Source: JBBSEX01 sp038239345
GTDB taxonomy: Bacteria; Acidobacteriota; Terriglobia; Bryobacterales; Bryobacteraceae
DNA length: 64,000 bases
Reading direction: 5' to 3'
NCBI GenBank assembly: GCA_038239345.1
Contig: JBBSEX010000015.1
Span: 62,001-126,000 of the forward strand
The notes beneath the pieces are model-generated. The model was not told the origin of the DNA. It saw nothing but the letters and a program-made list of their open reading frames with translations, and did no database searches. A program made the translations under genes and the position numbers. The number at the start of each line of letters is the position of its first letter. Within the stretch, counting starts at the first letter, position 1. Shown here piece by piece: positions 51,865-61,457 of this stretch.

Positions 51865-52631
51865 GCTTCGCGGCTCCGGTCCCACAGGATTTGCAACCCT
51901 TCCAACGTCAGGTTATCGTCCACCGTCTTCAGCAATCTGGAGGCGTTCACGATCAGGCTCGCTTGGCCGCCGGTAGCAACGGTCTTCGTTCCCGGCCCAA
52001 GTTCGGCGATCATCCGCTCCAGAATACCGTCGATCAATCCGGCGAATCCATAGTAGAGTCCCGATTGAATACTGGTCACGGTATTGGTGCCGATCAGGCG
52101 GGCCGGTTGGCGAAAATCGACCATCGGAAGCCGGGCGGTCTTCGAAAACAGAACGTTGCTGGCGATTCCAATTCCCGGGCAAATCACACCCCCCAGATAT
52201 TCGCGATCCGCTGATAGCGCATCGAAGGTCACGGCGGTACCAAGATCGACAATCACGCATGGGCCGCCGTACTTCTTCTGCGCGGCAACCGTATTGACGA
52301 TGCGATCGGCGCCGACTTCCTGGGGATTGTCGTAACAAATCGTCAGGCCGGTGTCGGTCTCCGCGGTAACGAAAACAGGTTCGCGATGGAAGTAGCTTTT
52401 CGACATCGTCGCCAAGGCATTATCCAGAGGAGGCACAACGCTTGCAATGATGATGCCATCCACAAGCGAGAGATCCAGTGAGGAAAGCGCGAAAAGATTT
52501 CGCAGTAAGATTCCCCATTCATCGGCCGTTTGCTCATGAATGGTGCGCAGGCGCCAACGACTGGTGAGCGCCGTGCCTTCAAACGTTCCGATGGTGATAT
52601 TCGTATTGCCGACATCGAGGGCAAGAAGCAT
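51861..52631 (-). CDS. coaX: Type III pantothenate kinase
   Basis: 256 residues. Phosphorylates pantothenate in the first step of CoA synthesis, ATP- and monovalent-cation-dependent. ASKHA-fold motifs: LLALDVGNTNITIG (phosphate-1), EVGADRIVNTVAA, VIVDLGTAVTFDAL (phosphate-2) and a terminal VATGGQA adenosine motif. Lies 3 bp after birA, as in many bacteria where birA and coaX are neighbours. Confidence 0.95.
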   Translation of the reverse strand: MLLALDVGNTNITIGTFEGTALTSRWRLRTIHEQTADEWGILLRNLFALSSLDLSLVDGIIIASVVPPLDNALATMSKSYFHREPVFVTAETDTGLTICYDNPQEVGADRIVNTVAAQKKYGGPCVIVDLGTAVTFDALSADREYLGGVICPGIGIASNVLFSKTARLPMVDFRQPARLIGTNTVTSIQSGLYYGFAGLIDGILERMIAELGPGTKTVATGGQASLIVNASRLLKTVDDNLTLEGLQILWDRSREA

Positions 52632-52634
52632 AAA

Positions 52635-53384
52635 TTATCCGGCTGGACGAACGCCACCGGCAAGAATGATGTGCCGCTTTCCATCCTCGGCTTGCAGCAG
52701 GAGGAAGCCGCCGGGGTCAAGCCCAGCCGTGATTCCGCGCAGGAGCACCTCGCCTTGATCGACGATAACCTGCCGCCCGCGGACGTAGCTGGAGGCGTGA
52801 GAGAACATCTGTAAGATCGGCTCGGTACCTTCCTCGACCAAGATTTTACAGTATGCGTCAATCGACGTCAGCAGGTTGATCAGCAAATTCTCGCGCGATT
52901 GCGCGCGCCCTGTCGCAATACGCAAGGAAGTGGCGATGGCGGCTAGGTCGCCGGGAAAACTTGTCTGATTGACATTGATCCCAATGCCGGCGATCACGGC
53001 CGTATTATGCAACTGCACCAGAATTCCCGCGCACTTCTTGTCCTGCAGCAGCACATCGTTCGGCCAACGAATATCGCACACCAGGTCCGTGGTTTCGGCG
53101 ACGGCGGCAACGGTCGCCAGCCCCAAGGCGAGCGTGACGGGCGGCAAGGCGTTTGGTAAGCGGAGCACCACTGAAAGATAGAGTCCGCTTTCCTGCTCTG
53201 AATGCCAGGTATGACCCTGCCGGCCCTGTCCCGCTGTCTGTTGATCGGCGACAACGACGGTTCCAGTGGCGCAACCCAGATCGGCTAAACGCGATGCTTC
53301 GTGCATGGTGGAACCGATAGTCGCAAACCAGTGGATGTCCCGATCGGGCAAACGCCGCCGCAGCGCGATCACATCGAAACTCAT
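52635..53384 (-). CDS. birA: Biotin-[acetyl-CoA-carboxylase] ligase
   Basis: 249 residues, a group I enzyme without the N-terminal DNA-binding domain, so it is not a repressor. Motifs: STMHEASRLADLG, TAGQGRQGHTWHSEQESGLYLSVVLR (biotinyl-AMP loop), IRWPNDVL-LQDKKCAGILVQ (catalytic Lys) and GIGINVNQ. The C-terminal SH3-like domain is short. It attaches biotin to the carboxyl carrier protein. Between nadC and coaX in one operon. Confidence 0.94.
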   Translation of the reverse strand: MSFDVIALRRRLPDRDIHWFATIGSTMHEASRLADLGCATGTVVVADQQTAGQGRQGHTWHSEQESGLYLSVVLRLPNALPPVTLALGLATVAAVAETTDLVCDIRWPNDVLLQDKKCAGILVQLHNTAVIAGIGINVNQTSFPGDLAAIATSLRIATGRAQSRENLLINLLTSIDAYCKILVEEGTEPILQMFSHASSYVRGRQVIVDQGEVLLRGITAGLDPGGFLLLQAEDGKRHIILAGGVRPAG

Positions 53385-53387
53385 ATC

Positions 53388-54227
53388 CTAAGCCGGCTCA
53401 AGCCGAAAATTCAGATCCACCGCTGTAGCGGAGTGCGTCAGCGCACCACTCGAAACAAAATCGGCACCGGTCTCGGCATAAGCGCGAACCGTCTCAAGCG
53501 TGATGCCGCCGGAAATTTCGATACTGGCTCGCCCGGCGATATAGCGGACTTCCACCGCAGCCTGCTCGGGGGTCATGTTGTCCAGCAAGATGCGGGAAGC
53601 CCCGGCAGCCAGCGCTTCATCGATCTCGGGACGCGTTCGAACTTCTACTTCAATCGGCATGGCGGCGGAACGGGCACGCTCGATGGCGGCCGTCACGCTG
53701 CCCGCGATCGCGATGTGATTGTTCTTGATCAAGACCGCGTCAAACAAACCCATTCGATGGTTGGTTGCGCCTCCCGCCGAGGTCGCCATCTTTTCCAATA
53801 CGCGAAGACCAGGCGTGGTTTTGCGCGTATCCAGAACACGGCAGTTTGTGTGGGCAATGGAATCCACATAGCGCCGGGTCAGCGTGGCGATGCCGCTCAG
53901 CCGTTGGAGAAAGTTTAACGACACGCGCTCCCCGGTGAGTAACGGACGGGCCCAGCCGCTTACCCAGGCGACCGTCTCGCCATCGGCGGCACGTTCTCCA
54001 CTATGCTTCAGAATTTTGATTTCGTCGATCGCGCCGAGGGTTTCGAGGATCAGCGGCAATAGCTCAGTACCGGCGACAACGATAGGTTGACGAGCAATAA
54101 AGCGGCCCTCCGCGCGCAGGCCGCTGGGTACGATTGAGTTCGCCGTAATATCCCCGGAACCGATGTCTTCCGCCAGCGCCCGCTTGATTGCGTCGATAAC
54201 ATCCGGATGCGTTGCGTCGAATTGCAT
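53388..54227 (-). CDS. nadC: Nicotinate-nucleotide pyrophosphorylase (carboxylating)
   Basis: 279 residues. Converts quinolinate and PRPP to nicotinate mononucleotide, CO2 and PPi in NAD synthesis. Motifs: ALAEDIGSGDITANSIVP at the N terminus, RVSLNFLQRLSGIATLTRRYVD, RVLDTRKTTPGLRVLEKMA, GGATNHRMGLFDAVLIKNNHI and ISGGITLETVRAYAETGADFVSSGALTHS. Starts one base after valS. nadA and nadB are not in the window. Confidence 0.95.
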   Translation of the reverse strand: MQFDATHPDVIDAIKRALAEDIGSGDITANSIVPSGLRAEGRFIARQPIVVAGTELLPLILETLGAIDEIKILKHSGERAADGETVAWVSGWARPLLTGERVSLNFLQRLSGIATLTRRYVDSIAHTNCRVLDTRKTTPGLRVLEKMATSAGGATNHRMGLFDAVLIKNNHIAIAGSVTAAIERARSAAMPIEVEVRTRPEIDEALAAGASRILLDNMTPEQAAVEVRYIAGRASIEISGGITLETVRAYAETGADFVSSGALTHSATAVDLNFRLEPA

Positions 54228-54228
54228 C

Positions 54229-56874
54229 CTAGGACCCTAGGGCAGCCCGACTCTTGGCGAGTTGGGTTTCGTAGTCGGCCAGTTTGGTGCGGATCGTTTC
54301 GATAATTTTAGGCGGAGCCTTGGCGAGAAAGTTTTCGTCAGTCAATTGCCTGTTGGAATTGTCGATCAGCTTCTCCAATTGTTCGCATTCTTTTTGAAGG
54401 CGCATGCGTTGCGCCTGCAGGTCCTCGCCCGATTCTTCTGCGGCTACTGGTATGTCCAACACCAAATCGAATTCCGGCGTGCTACGCACTGCCCCGTCCA
54501 TCTTCGGGGCTTGCCGATTGTGAATCGCGAGCCTTACGTTACCGAGCGACTCGATAACCGCCTGTTGCGTTGTAGCCACCGTGAAAGATAAATCTCGCGC
54601 ATAGAGGACACCTTCGAGCACCAGCTTCTTTTCCACTCTGCGATCGGCGCGCAGGGTTCTCACCGCGGTAATCAATTCCTGAAGCACCGCCATCTCGGCG
54701 TCCGCCCCCGAGTCCGCGAATTCGCCGTGGGCCGGGTAAGGCGCCAGCGCAATTGATTTCGCGTGGCGCGAATCGCCATTCGCCAGGCGCTGCCAAAGCT
54801 CTTCGGTGAGGAACGGCATCACCGGATGCAGCAACCGCAAAGACCGTTCAAAGGCAGTCAGCAAATTACGCCAACTGTTATCTAGCCCGCTGTTGTCGCT
54901 AACGCTAAGCTTCTTGATTTCCAGATACCAATCGCAAAATTCGCCCCAGAAAAAGTGCCACAGCGTCTCGGCTACTTCGTGATAGCGATGTTGTTCCACG
55001 GCCCGATTCACAATGCCCGCGCAGGCATCCAGGCGGCTGAAGATCCAGCGGTCTTCCAGCGATTCAGGCTTTCCGGGAGCGGGGATTTGCGGTTCCACGC
55101 CTGCCCGTTCCATATTCAGGAACAGCAGCCGCGACGCATTCCATACCTTATTGGCGAACGATCGCGCGCTGATCATGCGCTCTTCACCGAACGCGATATC
55201 GGCGCCCGATGCCGCGCTCATCAGCAGGGCCAGACGAACCGCATCCGTGCCGTACTTCTCATTGATCAGCAGCGGATCGATCACATTGCCCTTGGTCTTG
55301 GACATCTTCTGACGGTCGGCATCGCGCACCAGGCCATGCATATGAACTTCGCGAAAAGGCACGTCGCCCATAAACTCGATGCCCATCACGATCATCCGCG
55401 AGACCCAGAAGAACAGGATGTCGAAGCCCGTAACCAGAAGCGTGGTGGGATAATACTTGCCCAGATCCTCCGTGTCGTCGGGCCAGCCGAGCGTGGAACA
55501 GGGCCACAAGCTGGAACTGAACCAGGTGTCGAGCACATCTTCATCCTGATGAATGTCCGATGAACCGCACTCTTCGCACTTCGTAGGATCCCGCCTGCCG
55601 ACGGTGATGTGGTTGCAATGGGCGCAGTGCCAGGCCGGAATACGATGTCCCCACCAAAGCTGTCGTGATATGCACCAGTCGCGGATGTTGTTCATCCACT
55701 CGAAGTAAGTTTTCTTCCAGTTCGGCGGATGCAGGACGATGCGATTTTCTTCAACGGCTTTGATCGCCGGCGCGGCCAGCGGCTTCATCCGGACAAACCA
55801 CTGAGTAGAGAGCAGCGGCTCAACGATGGTCTTGCAGCGCTCGCACTTGCTGAGGCTCACAGCGTAAGGCTCGGTCTTTTCCAGCCTGTCGGCCGTCGCC
55901 AGAGCAGCCAGCACGAGCTTGCGCGCTTCGAAACGATCGAGGCCGGCGTATTCTCCCGCTTCGGCGGTCATGCGGCCCGCCTCATTGATCACCTTGATGC
56001 GCGGAAGGTTATGACGCTTCCCTGCTTCAAAATCGTTTGGATCGTGAGCGGGCGTCACTTTGACGACTCCCGTTCCAAACTTCGGATCGGCGATTTCATC
56101 CAGAACGATCGGTACTTCGCGATCCACCAGCGGCACGGTGACAGTCTTCCCGTGCAGGTCCAGATAGCGCGCATCTTTCGCATTGATCGCCAAAGCGGAA
56201 TCGCCGAGCATGGTCTCGGGCCGCGTGGTGGCCACTGTCAGAAAACGATCGGTCCCCTTTACTGGATAACGGATATGCCACAGATTGCCCTGCTGGTCGT
56301 CATGAATCACTTCCAGGTCAGACAGCGCCGTGTTACATCGCGGACACCAATTGACCATGTACTCGCCACGATAAATCAGCCCTTTTTCATAGAGCCGCAC
56401 GAATGCCTCGCGGACGGCACGGGAAAGATCGGGATCAAGCGTGAATTTCAGCCGCGACCAATCGACGCTTGATCCCACTCGCCGCATCTGTTCTAAAATG
56501 CGTCCGCCATACTGTTCACGCCATTCCCAAACGCGGGCTTCAAACGCTTCCCGGCCAAGATCGCGGCGCTTGAGGCCTTCCTCGGCAAGCTTGCGCTCCA
56601 CCATGATCTGCGTGGATATCCCGGCATGATCGGTGCCTGGCAACCACAACGTGTTGAAGCCCTGCATCCTGTGCCAGCGGGTAGTAACGTCGATAATCGT
56701 GTGCTCCAGCATATGACCGATGTGGAGGGAACCGGTAACATTGGGCGGCGGTATAACGATGGAAAATACAGGGCCCGGAGCCCGCGGATCCGCTTTGAAA
56801 ATGGCGGAGTCGATCCAACGCTGCGCCCAATGCGGCTCAAACCGCTGGGGTTCATACACCTTATCAATTTCCAT
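54229..56874 (-). CDS. valS: Valyl-tRNA synthetase
   Basis: 881 residues, class I synthetase charging tRNA-Val. HIGH motif in PPPNVTGSLHIGHMLEHT and KMSKS variant KMSKTKGN are present. The connective editing domain contains TTRPETMLGDSALAINAKDARY, a cysteine zinc knuckle-like segment (CAHCNH...CEECGSS) lies between, and the C-terminal coiled-coil arm (LQKECEQLEKLIDNSNRQL) follows. First gene of a five-gene operon valS-nadC-birA-coaX-orf with spacings of 4 bp or less. Confidence 0.97.
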   Translation of the reverse strand: MEIDKVYEPQRFEPHWAQRWIDSAIFKADPRAPGPVFSIVIPPPNVTGSLHIGHMLEHTIIDVTTRWHRMQGFNTLWLPGTDHAGISTQIMVERKLAEEGLKRRDLGREAFEARVWEWREQYGGRILEQMRRVGSSVDWSRLKFTLDPDLSRAVREAFVRLYEKGLIYRGEYMVNWCPRCNTALSDLEVIHDDQQGNLWHIRYPVKGTDRFLTVATTRPETMLGDSALAINAKDARYLDLHGKTVTVPLVDREVPIVLDEIADPKFGTGVVKVTPAHDPNDFEAGKRHNLPRIKVINEAGRMTAEAGEYAGLDRFEARKLVLAALATADRLEKTEPYAVSLSKCERCKTIVEPLLSTQWFVRMKPLAAPAIKAVEENRIVLHPPNWKKTYFEWMNNIRDWCISRQLWWGHRIPAWHCAHCNHITVGRRDPTKCEECGSSDIHQDEDVLDTWFSSSLWPCSTLGWPDDTEDLGKYYPTTLLVTGFDILFFWVSRMIVMGIEFMGDVPFREVHMHGLVRDADRQKMSKTKGNVIDPLLINEKYGTDAVRLALLMSAASGADIAFGEERMISARSFANKVWNASRLLFLNMERAGVEPQIPAPGKPESLEDRWIFSRLDACAGIVNRAVEQHRYHEVAETLWHFFWGEFCDWYLEIKKLSVSDNSGLDNSWRNLLTAFERSLRLLHPVMPFLTEELWQRLANGDSRHAKSIALAPYPAHGEFADSGADAEMAVLQELITAVRTLRADRRVEKKLVLEGVLYARDLSFTVATTQQAVIESLGNVRLAIHNRQAPKMDGAVRSTPEFDLVLDIPVAAEESGEDLQAQRMRLQKECEQLEKLIDNSNRQLTDENFLAKAPPKIIETIRTKLADYETQLAKSRAALGS

Positions 56875-56964
56875 GGGAAGCTTAATTTTACCATGCTACG
56901 CAATTTCAGCCTTCTGTTTTGGAACAAATTGCCATGTGCTATCGTCTTGCCAAACGGGGAATGA

Positions 56965-57678
56965 ATGCGACCCAAACTAGTGATTGCGATCGCGGCTGTA
57001 GCACTGCTGACAGTGGCGGGATGTAAACTGAACATCGAGCCAGCGGGTCCGATGCAACATGAAACGAAAACCGTGGATCGCGATAAATCGGAACTGGTGC
57101 ATGCCGAAGTCACGATGGGCGCGGGGGAATTGAAGATTCGCGGCGGTTCGTCGAAGTTGCTGGATGCCGATTTCGAGTACAACGTGCCCTCCTGGAAACC
57201 GCAGGTCAAGTACGAATCCAGCGGATTTCGCGGGAAGCTTATCATCGCCCAGCCGAGCGCGAGCGGCACTCAGGGCAATGTAAAATCCAAATGGGACTTG
57301 CGTATCAGCGACGAGGTTCCGCTGGATATGCTGGTAAAGCTTGGAGCGGGCGAGGCAGGGCTGAATCTGGGATCGTTATCGTTACGAAGCCTGGAGGTGG
57401 ACTTGGGAGCCGGCCAGTTGAAGCTCGACTTGCGCGGAAATCCTCAACGAGACTACGACGTGAAGATCCGCGGCGGCGTGGGCGAGGCGACGGTATGGCT
57501 ACCCAAAGGTGTCGGACTTCGCGCCGACGCGCACGGCGGAATCGGTGGGATCAACGTCGAGGGCTTAGAGAAAAACGGAGACTTCTGGCAGAACAGCGCT
57601 TATGAACATAGCAAGGTAACGGTCCGCGTCGACGTGCGCGGCGGCGTCGGGAACATCAACGTGATTGCGGGCCAATAG
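56965..57678 (+). CDS. Toast-rack-family (LiaF-like) lipoprotein
   Basis: 237 residues. Lipoprotein signal with lipobox LLTVAGC. The mature part consists of repeating beta strands with alternating Gly (MGAGELKIRGGSS, LGAGEAGLNLGSLSLRSLEVDLGAGQLKLDL, IRGGVGEATVWLP, GGIGGINVEGL, VRGGVGNINVIAG), the pattern of toast-rack/DUF2154-type beta-helical domains also found in LiaF. Role unknown; likely outer leaflet of the inner membrane or periplasmic face. Divergent from valS. Confidence 0.82.
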   Translation: MRPKLVIAIAAVALLTVAGCKLNIEPAGPMQHETKTVDRDKSELVHAEVTMGAGELKIRGGSSKLLDADFEYNVPSWKPQVKYESSGFRGKLIIAQPSASGTQGNVKSKWDLRISDEVPLDMLVKLGAGEAGLNLGSLSLRSLEVDLGAGQLKLDLRGNPQRDYDVKIRGGVGEATVWLPKGVGLRADAHGGIGGINVEGLEKNGDFWQNSAYEHSKVTVRVDVRGGVGNINVIAGQ

Positions 57679-57744
57679 AAGGTGCCGGGGGTTTGACAGC
57701 AGACCGGATCCTTTGCTGTAATAAGACCGTAGTCCACCAGTTGC

Positions 57745-57819
57745 TCCTCAGTAGCTCAATGGTAGAGCGTTCGGCTGTTAACCGAAATGTTGTAGGTTCG
57801 AGTCCTGCCTGGGGAGCCA
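57745..57819 (+). tRNA. tRNA-Asn (anticodon GTT), CCA encoded
   Basis: Full cloverleaf: acceptor TCCTCAG/CTGGGGA with one G-T pair, D-stem GCTC/GAGC, anticodon stem TTCGG/CCGAA with loop CTGTTAA and anticodon GTT at 57777-57779, T-arm GTAGG-TTCGAGT-CCTGC, discriminator G 57816 and genomic CCA. The region downstream changes character, which fits use of this tRNA as an integration site. Confidence 0.96.
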
Positions 57820-58573
57820 AACAACTTCACTACGACAACATCGTCCCTTGGTTGACTGCAGAACTCCTTCGAACGTTACCACCGGCTAGCGGCTCTTGGG
57901 AGATTAACGTCGGCACCGCTTCGGAGGTAACTTTCTCAACGTCTCCGTCGAGGTCGGCACCTTTGGTTGACTGCGGAATTCCGATTGTCCACCTCGGGGC
58001 GATTTACGGACGACAGCAAACCTGAGTGGATCCCAGGATAAGGGCGAGGCACTTCGCAAACTTCGCGAGCGGTGAGCCTGCGGCGAAGGAGATTGGGCCG
58101 GGCGCCATCGCCCTTCAACTTGGTCTCCCCAAGCTTCACCAAGACGAATCTCAACGGCTACGAGGGCAAGGGCAGCTTATCTCTGCAGGAGTGCAGCCCA
58201 TGAAACACACATAAGCCCCAACCGCGCTGGGTTCACGGCATTCGAAAAGTCGAGCTCTTGGAATTTAGGAAACTGAGTTCAGCCGGAAGGCATACTTATT
58301 GAGCTCCGGAGTGCCGTGGAGGCCATCGGCGTGCCCTGGATCAACGATGTAATCGCTCGCTGCATGAATGATGAGATCTGGCCTACGCAACATCACCCCC
58401 GTTGTCGAGATCCCCTTCAGCCCATTCTGTGATTGGAGCGGCGTTTTCGTGGGGCGCGGTACGGGTCATGGCCCTACTTAAACATCGTGCTGTTTCGTCA
58501 ACTCGGCACGATGTGGCTGCCAAGATTCCCCGTCCCACCGATAACGAGGAACTTTCATCGAAGTCAGAGCGAT
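57820..58573. other. 754-bp region after tRNA-Asn without a recognisable gene
   Basis: No intact coding region is convincing. A near-identical 20-nt segment beginning TTGGTTGACTGC occurs twice (about 57849 and 57963). On the minus strand 58266-58465 an open stretch reads LIIHAASDYIVDPGHADGLHG near its end and looks like an old protein fragment of unknown family. A plus-strand patch at about 58040-58200 has weak helix-turn-helix flavour but is broken by stops. Likely decayed accessory DNA. Confidence 0.5.
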
Positions 58574-58948
58574 CTAGCCCACGCAGATGTCCGGGATCGC
58601 AAGCTTTTGAAAAAGGTGGGGAGACTCGATCACCCCCGGTGGGTACGTCTCCAACACAGCCTGGAACTCCGGTTGCTGGACAGCCTGCGCGTGGTGCTGC
58701 GCGGTCTCCCAAACAGCGTAGTTCATGAACACGTTACTGCCAGCGATTCCTCGGTGAAACTGAGCTGAAATATACCCAGGTTGGCGCCTCTCGATGACCG
58801 TAGCTGCCTTCCACACTTTGAGAAATTCCTCGACGTGTTCAGGCTCTCCATTGAATTTGTTAATGAATACGATTGGACCGACTTGGGCATTGCCCTGTTC
58901 TTTCAGGCTGACGGATTGATCCATTTCGACGACTTGCGGTGTTGGCAT
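58574..58948 (-). CDS. Antibiotic biosynthesis monooxygenase (ABM) domain protein
   Basis: 124 residues from ATG 58948 with a strong GGAGG 6 bp upstream. One dimeric alpha/beta-barrel ABM domain: GPIVFINKFNGEPEHVEEFLKVWKAA, RRQPGYISAQFHRGIAGSNVFMNYAVWET, QPEFQAVLETYP. Cofactor-independent oxygenation or detoxification of small aromatic substrates is typical of the family, though many members have no known substrate. A broken paralogue sits at 62676. Confidence 0.85.
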   Translation of the reverse strand: MPTPQVVEMDQSVSLKEQGNAQVGPIVFINKFNGEPEHVEEFLKVWKAATVIERRQPGYISAQFHRGIAGSNVFMNYAVWETAQHHAQAVQQPEFQAVLETYPPGVIESPHLFQKLAIPDICVG

Positions 58949-59146
58949 TGATATCCTCCTTTGACTCCATTGCTGGATGGCTGGATCGATGAAGCGTAGA
59001 TGATGCAGTGTGCATATGTAAATCGGGAAGCAGTTGCTTCGCCGCGAAGTCCTTCAAGTCGAGTTCATGCAGCCTGCCAATCTCGGTTGCTCAGACAGTT
59101 AGAATGTTTTACGTTGTCACGAATTCGAACTCCGAAGCCTCGATGG

Positions 59147-59557
59147 TCAATCCATGACCTGCAGCCATGGCGTAATGTTGGGAATCCGAACGCCCGCTTT
59201 GTGTAGCGGATCCTCCGCCGTGACATAGCGGGCTTCCTCGATGTTGTCGACACGCAGGACGTACATCCCATCGCCTGTATTCTTACCGTCTCCTGTGAAG
59301 AACGGCCCGGCGAACGAAACAATCTTCCTTTCGCTCAGTGATTTCATAAAGCGAAGGTGGTCCGCAAGGTGAATATTGAGTTGTTCCACACTTGGAGCCA
59401 CAAGGCGGCTGTGGACGACAAACTGGACATCATGCTTTTCAGCGATATCGTCTGGCAGGTTATCGAGCGTGATGCTGCGTTGATAGGCATATACGACCTC
59501 TGGGTTTGCGGTGTTGTCTCGCAAAATCGGTTGTTTAACAAATATTCGGTGCGCCAA
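59147..59557 (-). CDS. YCII-related dimeric alpha/beta-barrel protein
   Basis: About 136 residues as read from TTG 59557; the N-terminal 40 residues are atypical and the true start may be near residue 45. The C-terminal 90 residues match the YciI fold: HLADHLRFMKSLSERKIVSFAGPFF, DGMYVLRVDNIEEARYVTAEDPLHKAGV, ITPWLQV. YciI-like proteins act in degradation of aromatic or chlorinated compounds or have no known role. It lies in the decayed accessory region beside a monooxygenase and degenerate oxidoreductase pieces. Confidence 0.7.
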   Translation of the reverse strand: MAHRIFVKQPILRDNTANPEVVYAYQRSITLDNLPDDIAEKHDVQFVVHSRLVAPSVEQLNIHLADHLRFMKSLSERKIVSFAGPFFTGDGKNTGDGMYVLRVDNIEEARYVTAEDPLHKAGVRIPNITPWLQVMD

Positions 59558-59604
59558 GGCAAATACCAGGGATGGCGACTTGGCGAAACAAATGAAGGCT
59601 TGCC

Positions 59605-59735
59605 GTAGCGCTGGCAGGATGGAGCCCCCGGAACGGCCCGATCGAGAAGCAGGACCTCATGGCTGGCGGACGCGGTTCGTTTACGCACCACGAGGCCGGT
59701 CTTGCCGCTGCTCCAATTACTAAGACCTCAGGCTT
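59605..59735 (-). pseudogene. Remnant of an NmrA-like NAD(P)-binding protein, copy 1
   Basis: With one base restored in the GC-rich run near 59707, the minus strand reads EVLVIGAAGKTGLVV, the dinucleotide-binding start of NmrA-like SDRs, and continues HEVLLLDRAVPGAPS before losing similarity. Only about 40 residues are left. Sits head-to-head with a LysR remnant, as does the second copy at 61460. Confidence 0.6.
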
Positions 59736-59892
59736 TTCTTCTTCCCATCCACAACGCGAATGCGATCTACGTTTAAGATAACTTCCGTGGCCTGGTAGTT
59801 TCTATCAGCGGATCGAATTCTGTCTTGAGGAAAACGATGTAATGAAGCGGCTCCGGAGATATAATGCGATTGCTGGCGGACATGAAAGTTCC
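59655..59892 (+). repeat. Degenerate duplication of the NmrA/LysR border, copy 1
   Basis: Aligns along its whole length with 61458-61695; shared blocks include GAGGCCGGTCTTGC, GCTGCTCCAATTACTA, CAACGCGAATGCGAT and TTTAAGATAACTTCCG. By eye identity is roughly three quarters with small indels. It contains the start of a LysR gene at its right end. Confidence 0.75.
59864..59892 (+). pseudogene. LysR gene remnant (first residues only)
   Basis: ATG 59864 reads MRLLADMKV and then stops. The intact LysR gene at 61669 begins MRLLADMEVFVAVARL. Homology ends at about 59892 where IS3-derived sequence starts, so this copy was probably truncated by that insertion. Confidence 0.65.
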
Positions 59893-59912
59893 TTAGAGAA
59901 CAACATGACCCG

Positions 59913-60150
59913 AGCGAGCGCCGGGCCTGCAGGCTAGTCGAGATGGGACGTTCGACGCACCGCTACCGGAGAATCGCAGTGAACAGCGGGAAGCTCTGCG
60001 GGAACGTATCCAGGAGCTAGCGGAAGGAAGGCCAGCTGGTGAACGCGAAATGCGTATGGCGGATCTGCCGGGAAGAAGGGTTATCGGTGCGCAAACAGCA
60101 CGGTCGCAAGATTCAACGCGAATCGATTTCGGCCACGCCGGTGACACAAT
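59913..60150 (+). mobile_element. IS3-family transposase remnant
   Basis: Pieces of OrfB are readable in three frames: SERRACRLVEMGRSTHRYR (from 59913), EALRERIQELAEGR (about 59988-60030), and KEGQLVNAKCVWRICREEGL (about 60025-60085) with SVRKQHGRK after it. These correspond in order to the N-terminal half of IS3-type OrfB (HTH_21 region), with the FGYRR segment deleted between the last two. No DDE catalytic core and no terminal repeats are seen; the element is dead. Confidence 0.72.
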
Positions 60151-60272
60151 CGGGGATCCAAAGACTGCCATGCATACAGCACGTCAGGAACGACAAAATG
60201 CATTTCCGAGCCGACAACCTTGATAGCCAACGAACTTGAGAGCGCTTTTGCAGCGCCGCGCAGGTGAAGCAA

Positions 60273-61247
60273 CTAAGTTGTCAAAAGTTCCGGAACAAAG
60301 ATATCCTCGATCTGGAAAGGGTGCTTTGTAACGCCCTGTTCGAAGTGATACCGGAGAACGGCCTCGATCGCCTTCCGATTGGCTTCGATACCGTACGGCC
60401 ACCAATCGCCGCCGAGCACTGCGCGGTCTTCCTTGATCAAGTTGCTGAACCACGGAAACATGAAGCCCATGTTGTTGAAGATCAAGCCATGCTCGTAGTC
60501 CTTCACAGCAATTTCTTTTGCGTCACAGAAGCTTTGATACACCGTTTTTGCAAGCTCAGGATGCTTCGCCAGCAGATCTTTCCGAATGACGACAGTATGC
60601 ATGATCGGGAAGATGCCAGTGCGCTTGAAGTACTCACGTTCAACGGCCGGATAGTCTGGGAAGAGCCGGCCCACTTTGGGCGAGTTTTCTAATATGCACT
60701 TGGGATTGTCGGCGGAGATGAGCGCATCGATCTCTCCGGCTTCGAGCATCGCGCCCAGCTCCTTCCCCTGCGGAATGGTATTTACCTGCATGTTCGCCGG
60801 GTGTGGGTTAGGCACGAAATCGATGGGCTTCATCGGCCAGTCGAGTCCACCGATAATCCATCTGCATGTCTCCGGTTTGAAGCCGTGTTCATCCATCAAC
60901 ATGCCCTTCGACATGATGCCTGCATCGTGGCTATACAACGCGAGCTCACCGATGGTCTTGTCGTTGAGATCTTCGGGTGTCTGGATGCCACTAGCCTTGT
61001 TAATCTAGACCGCGGAGTGACGAAAGCTGCGGTTGGGGAAAATGGGTATGGCGACAAAAGGCGAGTCCAGCCCTTCAAACGTCCGCAGAAAATACGTCAG
61101 GCCCAGTTCGGAGACGTCGAAGATTTGGGTAACGATGGGAGCACTGTGAAATGTAGTGTCAACATTCGGAATTTTCAATGTGCCGTTTGCTAACGCACGG
61201 GTCCGGTCGTAATCCCAAAAAGCTATGTCAAGCTTCAGATTGGACAT
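60273..61247 (-). pseudogene. 4,5-dihydroxyphthalate decarboxylase-like protein with in-frame amber codon
   Basis: 324 codons from ATG 61247, the normal length. Family landmarks: LDIAFWDYDRTRALANG, FPNRSFRHS, INKASGIQTPEDLNDKTIG, AGEIDALISADNP, VERAYF-like VEREYFKRTGIFPIMHTVVIRKD, and WWPYGIEANRKAIEAVLRYHFEQG. Relatives bind or decarboxylate aromatic dicarboxylates and resemble periplasmic-binding-protein folds. Codon 81 (61005-61007) is TAG where relatives have an aromatic residue (HSCIYVN-type). All else is intact, so the mutation is recent, suppressed or an error. A downstream ATG at 60938 could give a truncated product. Confidence 0.8.
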
Positions 61248-61457
61248 AAGAGTTTTTCTCTTGATAATTCAGCGCTCAACAGGCTCCTTAATAGATATGT
61301 ATATCCCCACAATCGCCTTTGAATGAAGATTACTCTCAGCTGTTCGCGACAGTTACGGCCTGACGCAGGTGCTGGTCGCTGGAAAGCTGGTCGACTATGA
61401 AAGCGGCCCGAACGTCTGGGCCCTCGTATTGGTCAACTTTCTGAACAAAGGCGGTGA

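Noticed and set aside
58040..58205. Decayed XRE-type regulator after the tRNA
   Set aside because: Only short fragments (EALRKLRE and an LNGYEGKG-like piece) in different frames; similarity too weak to call.
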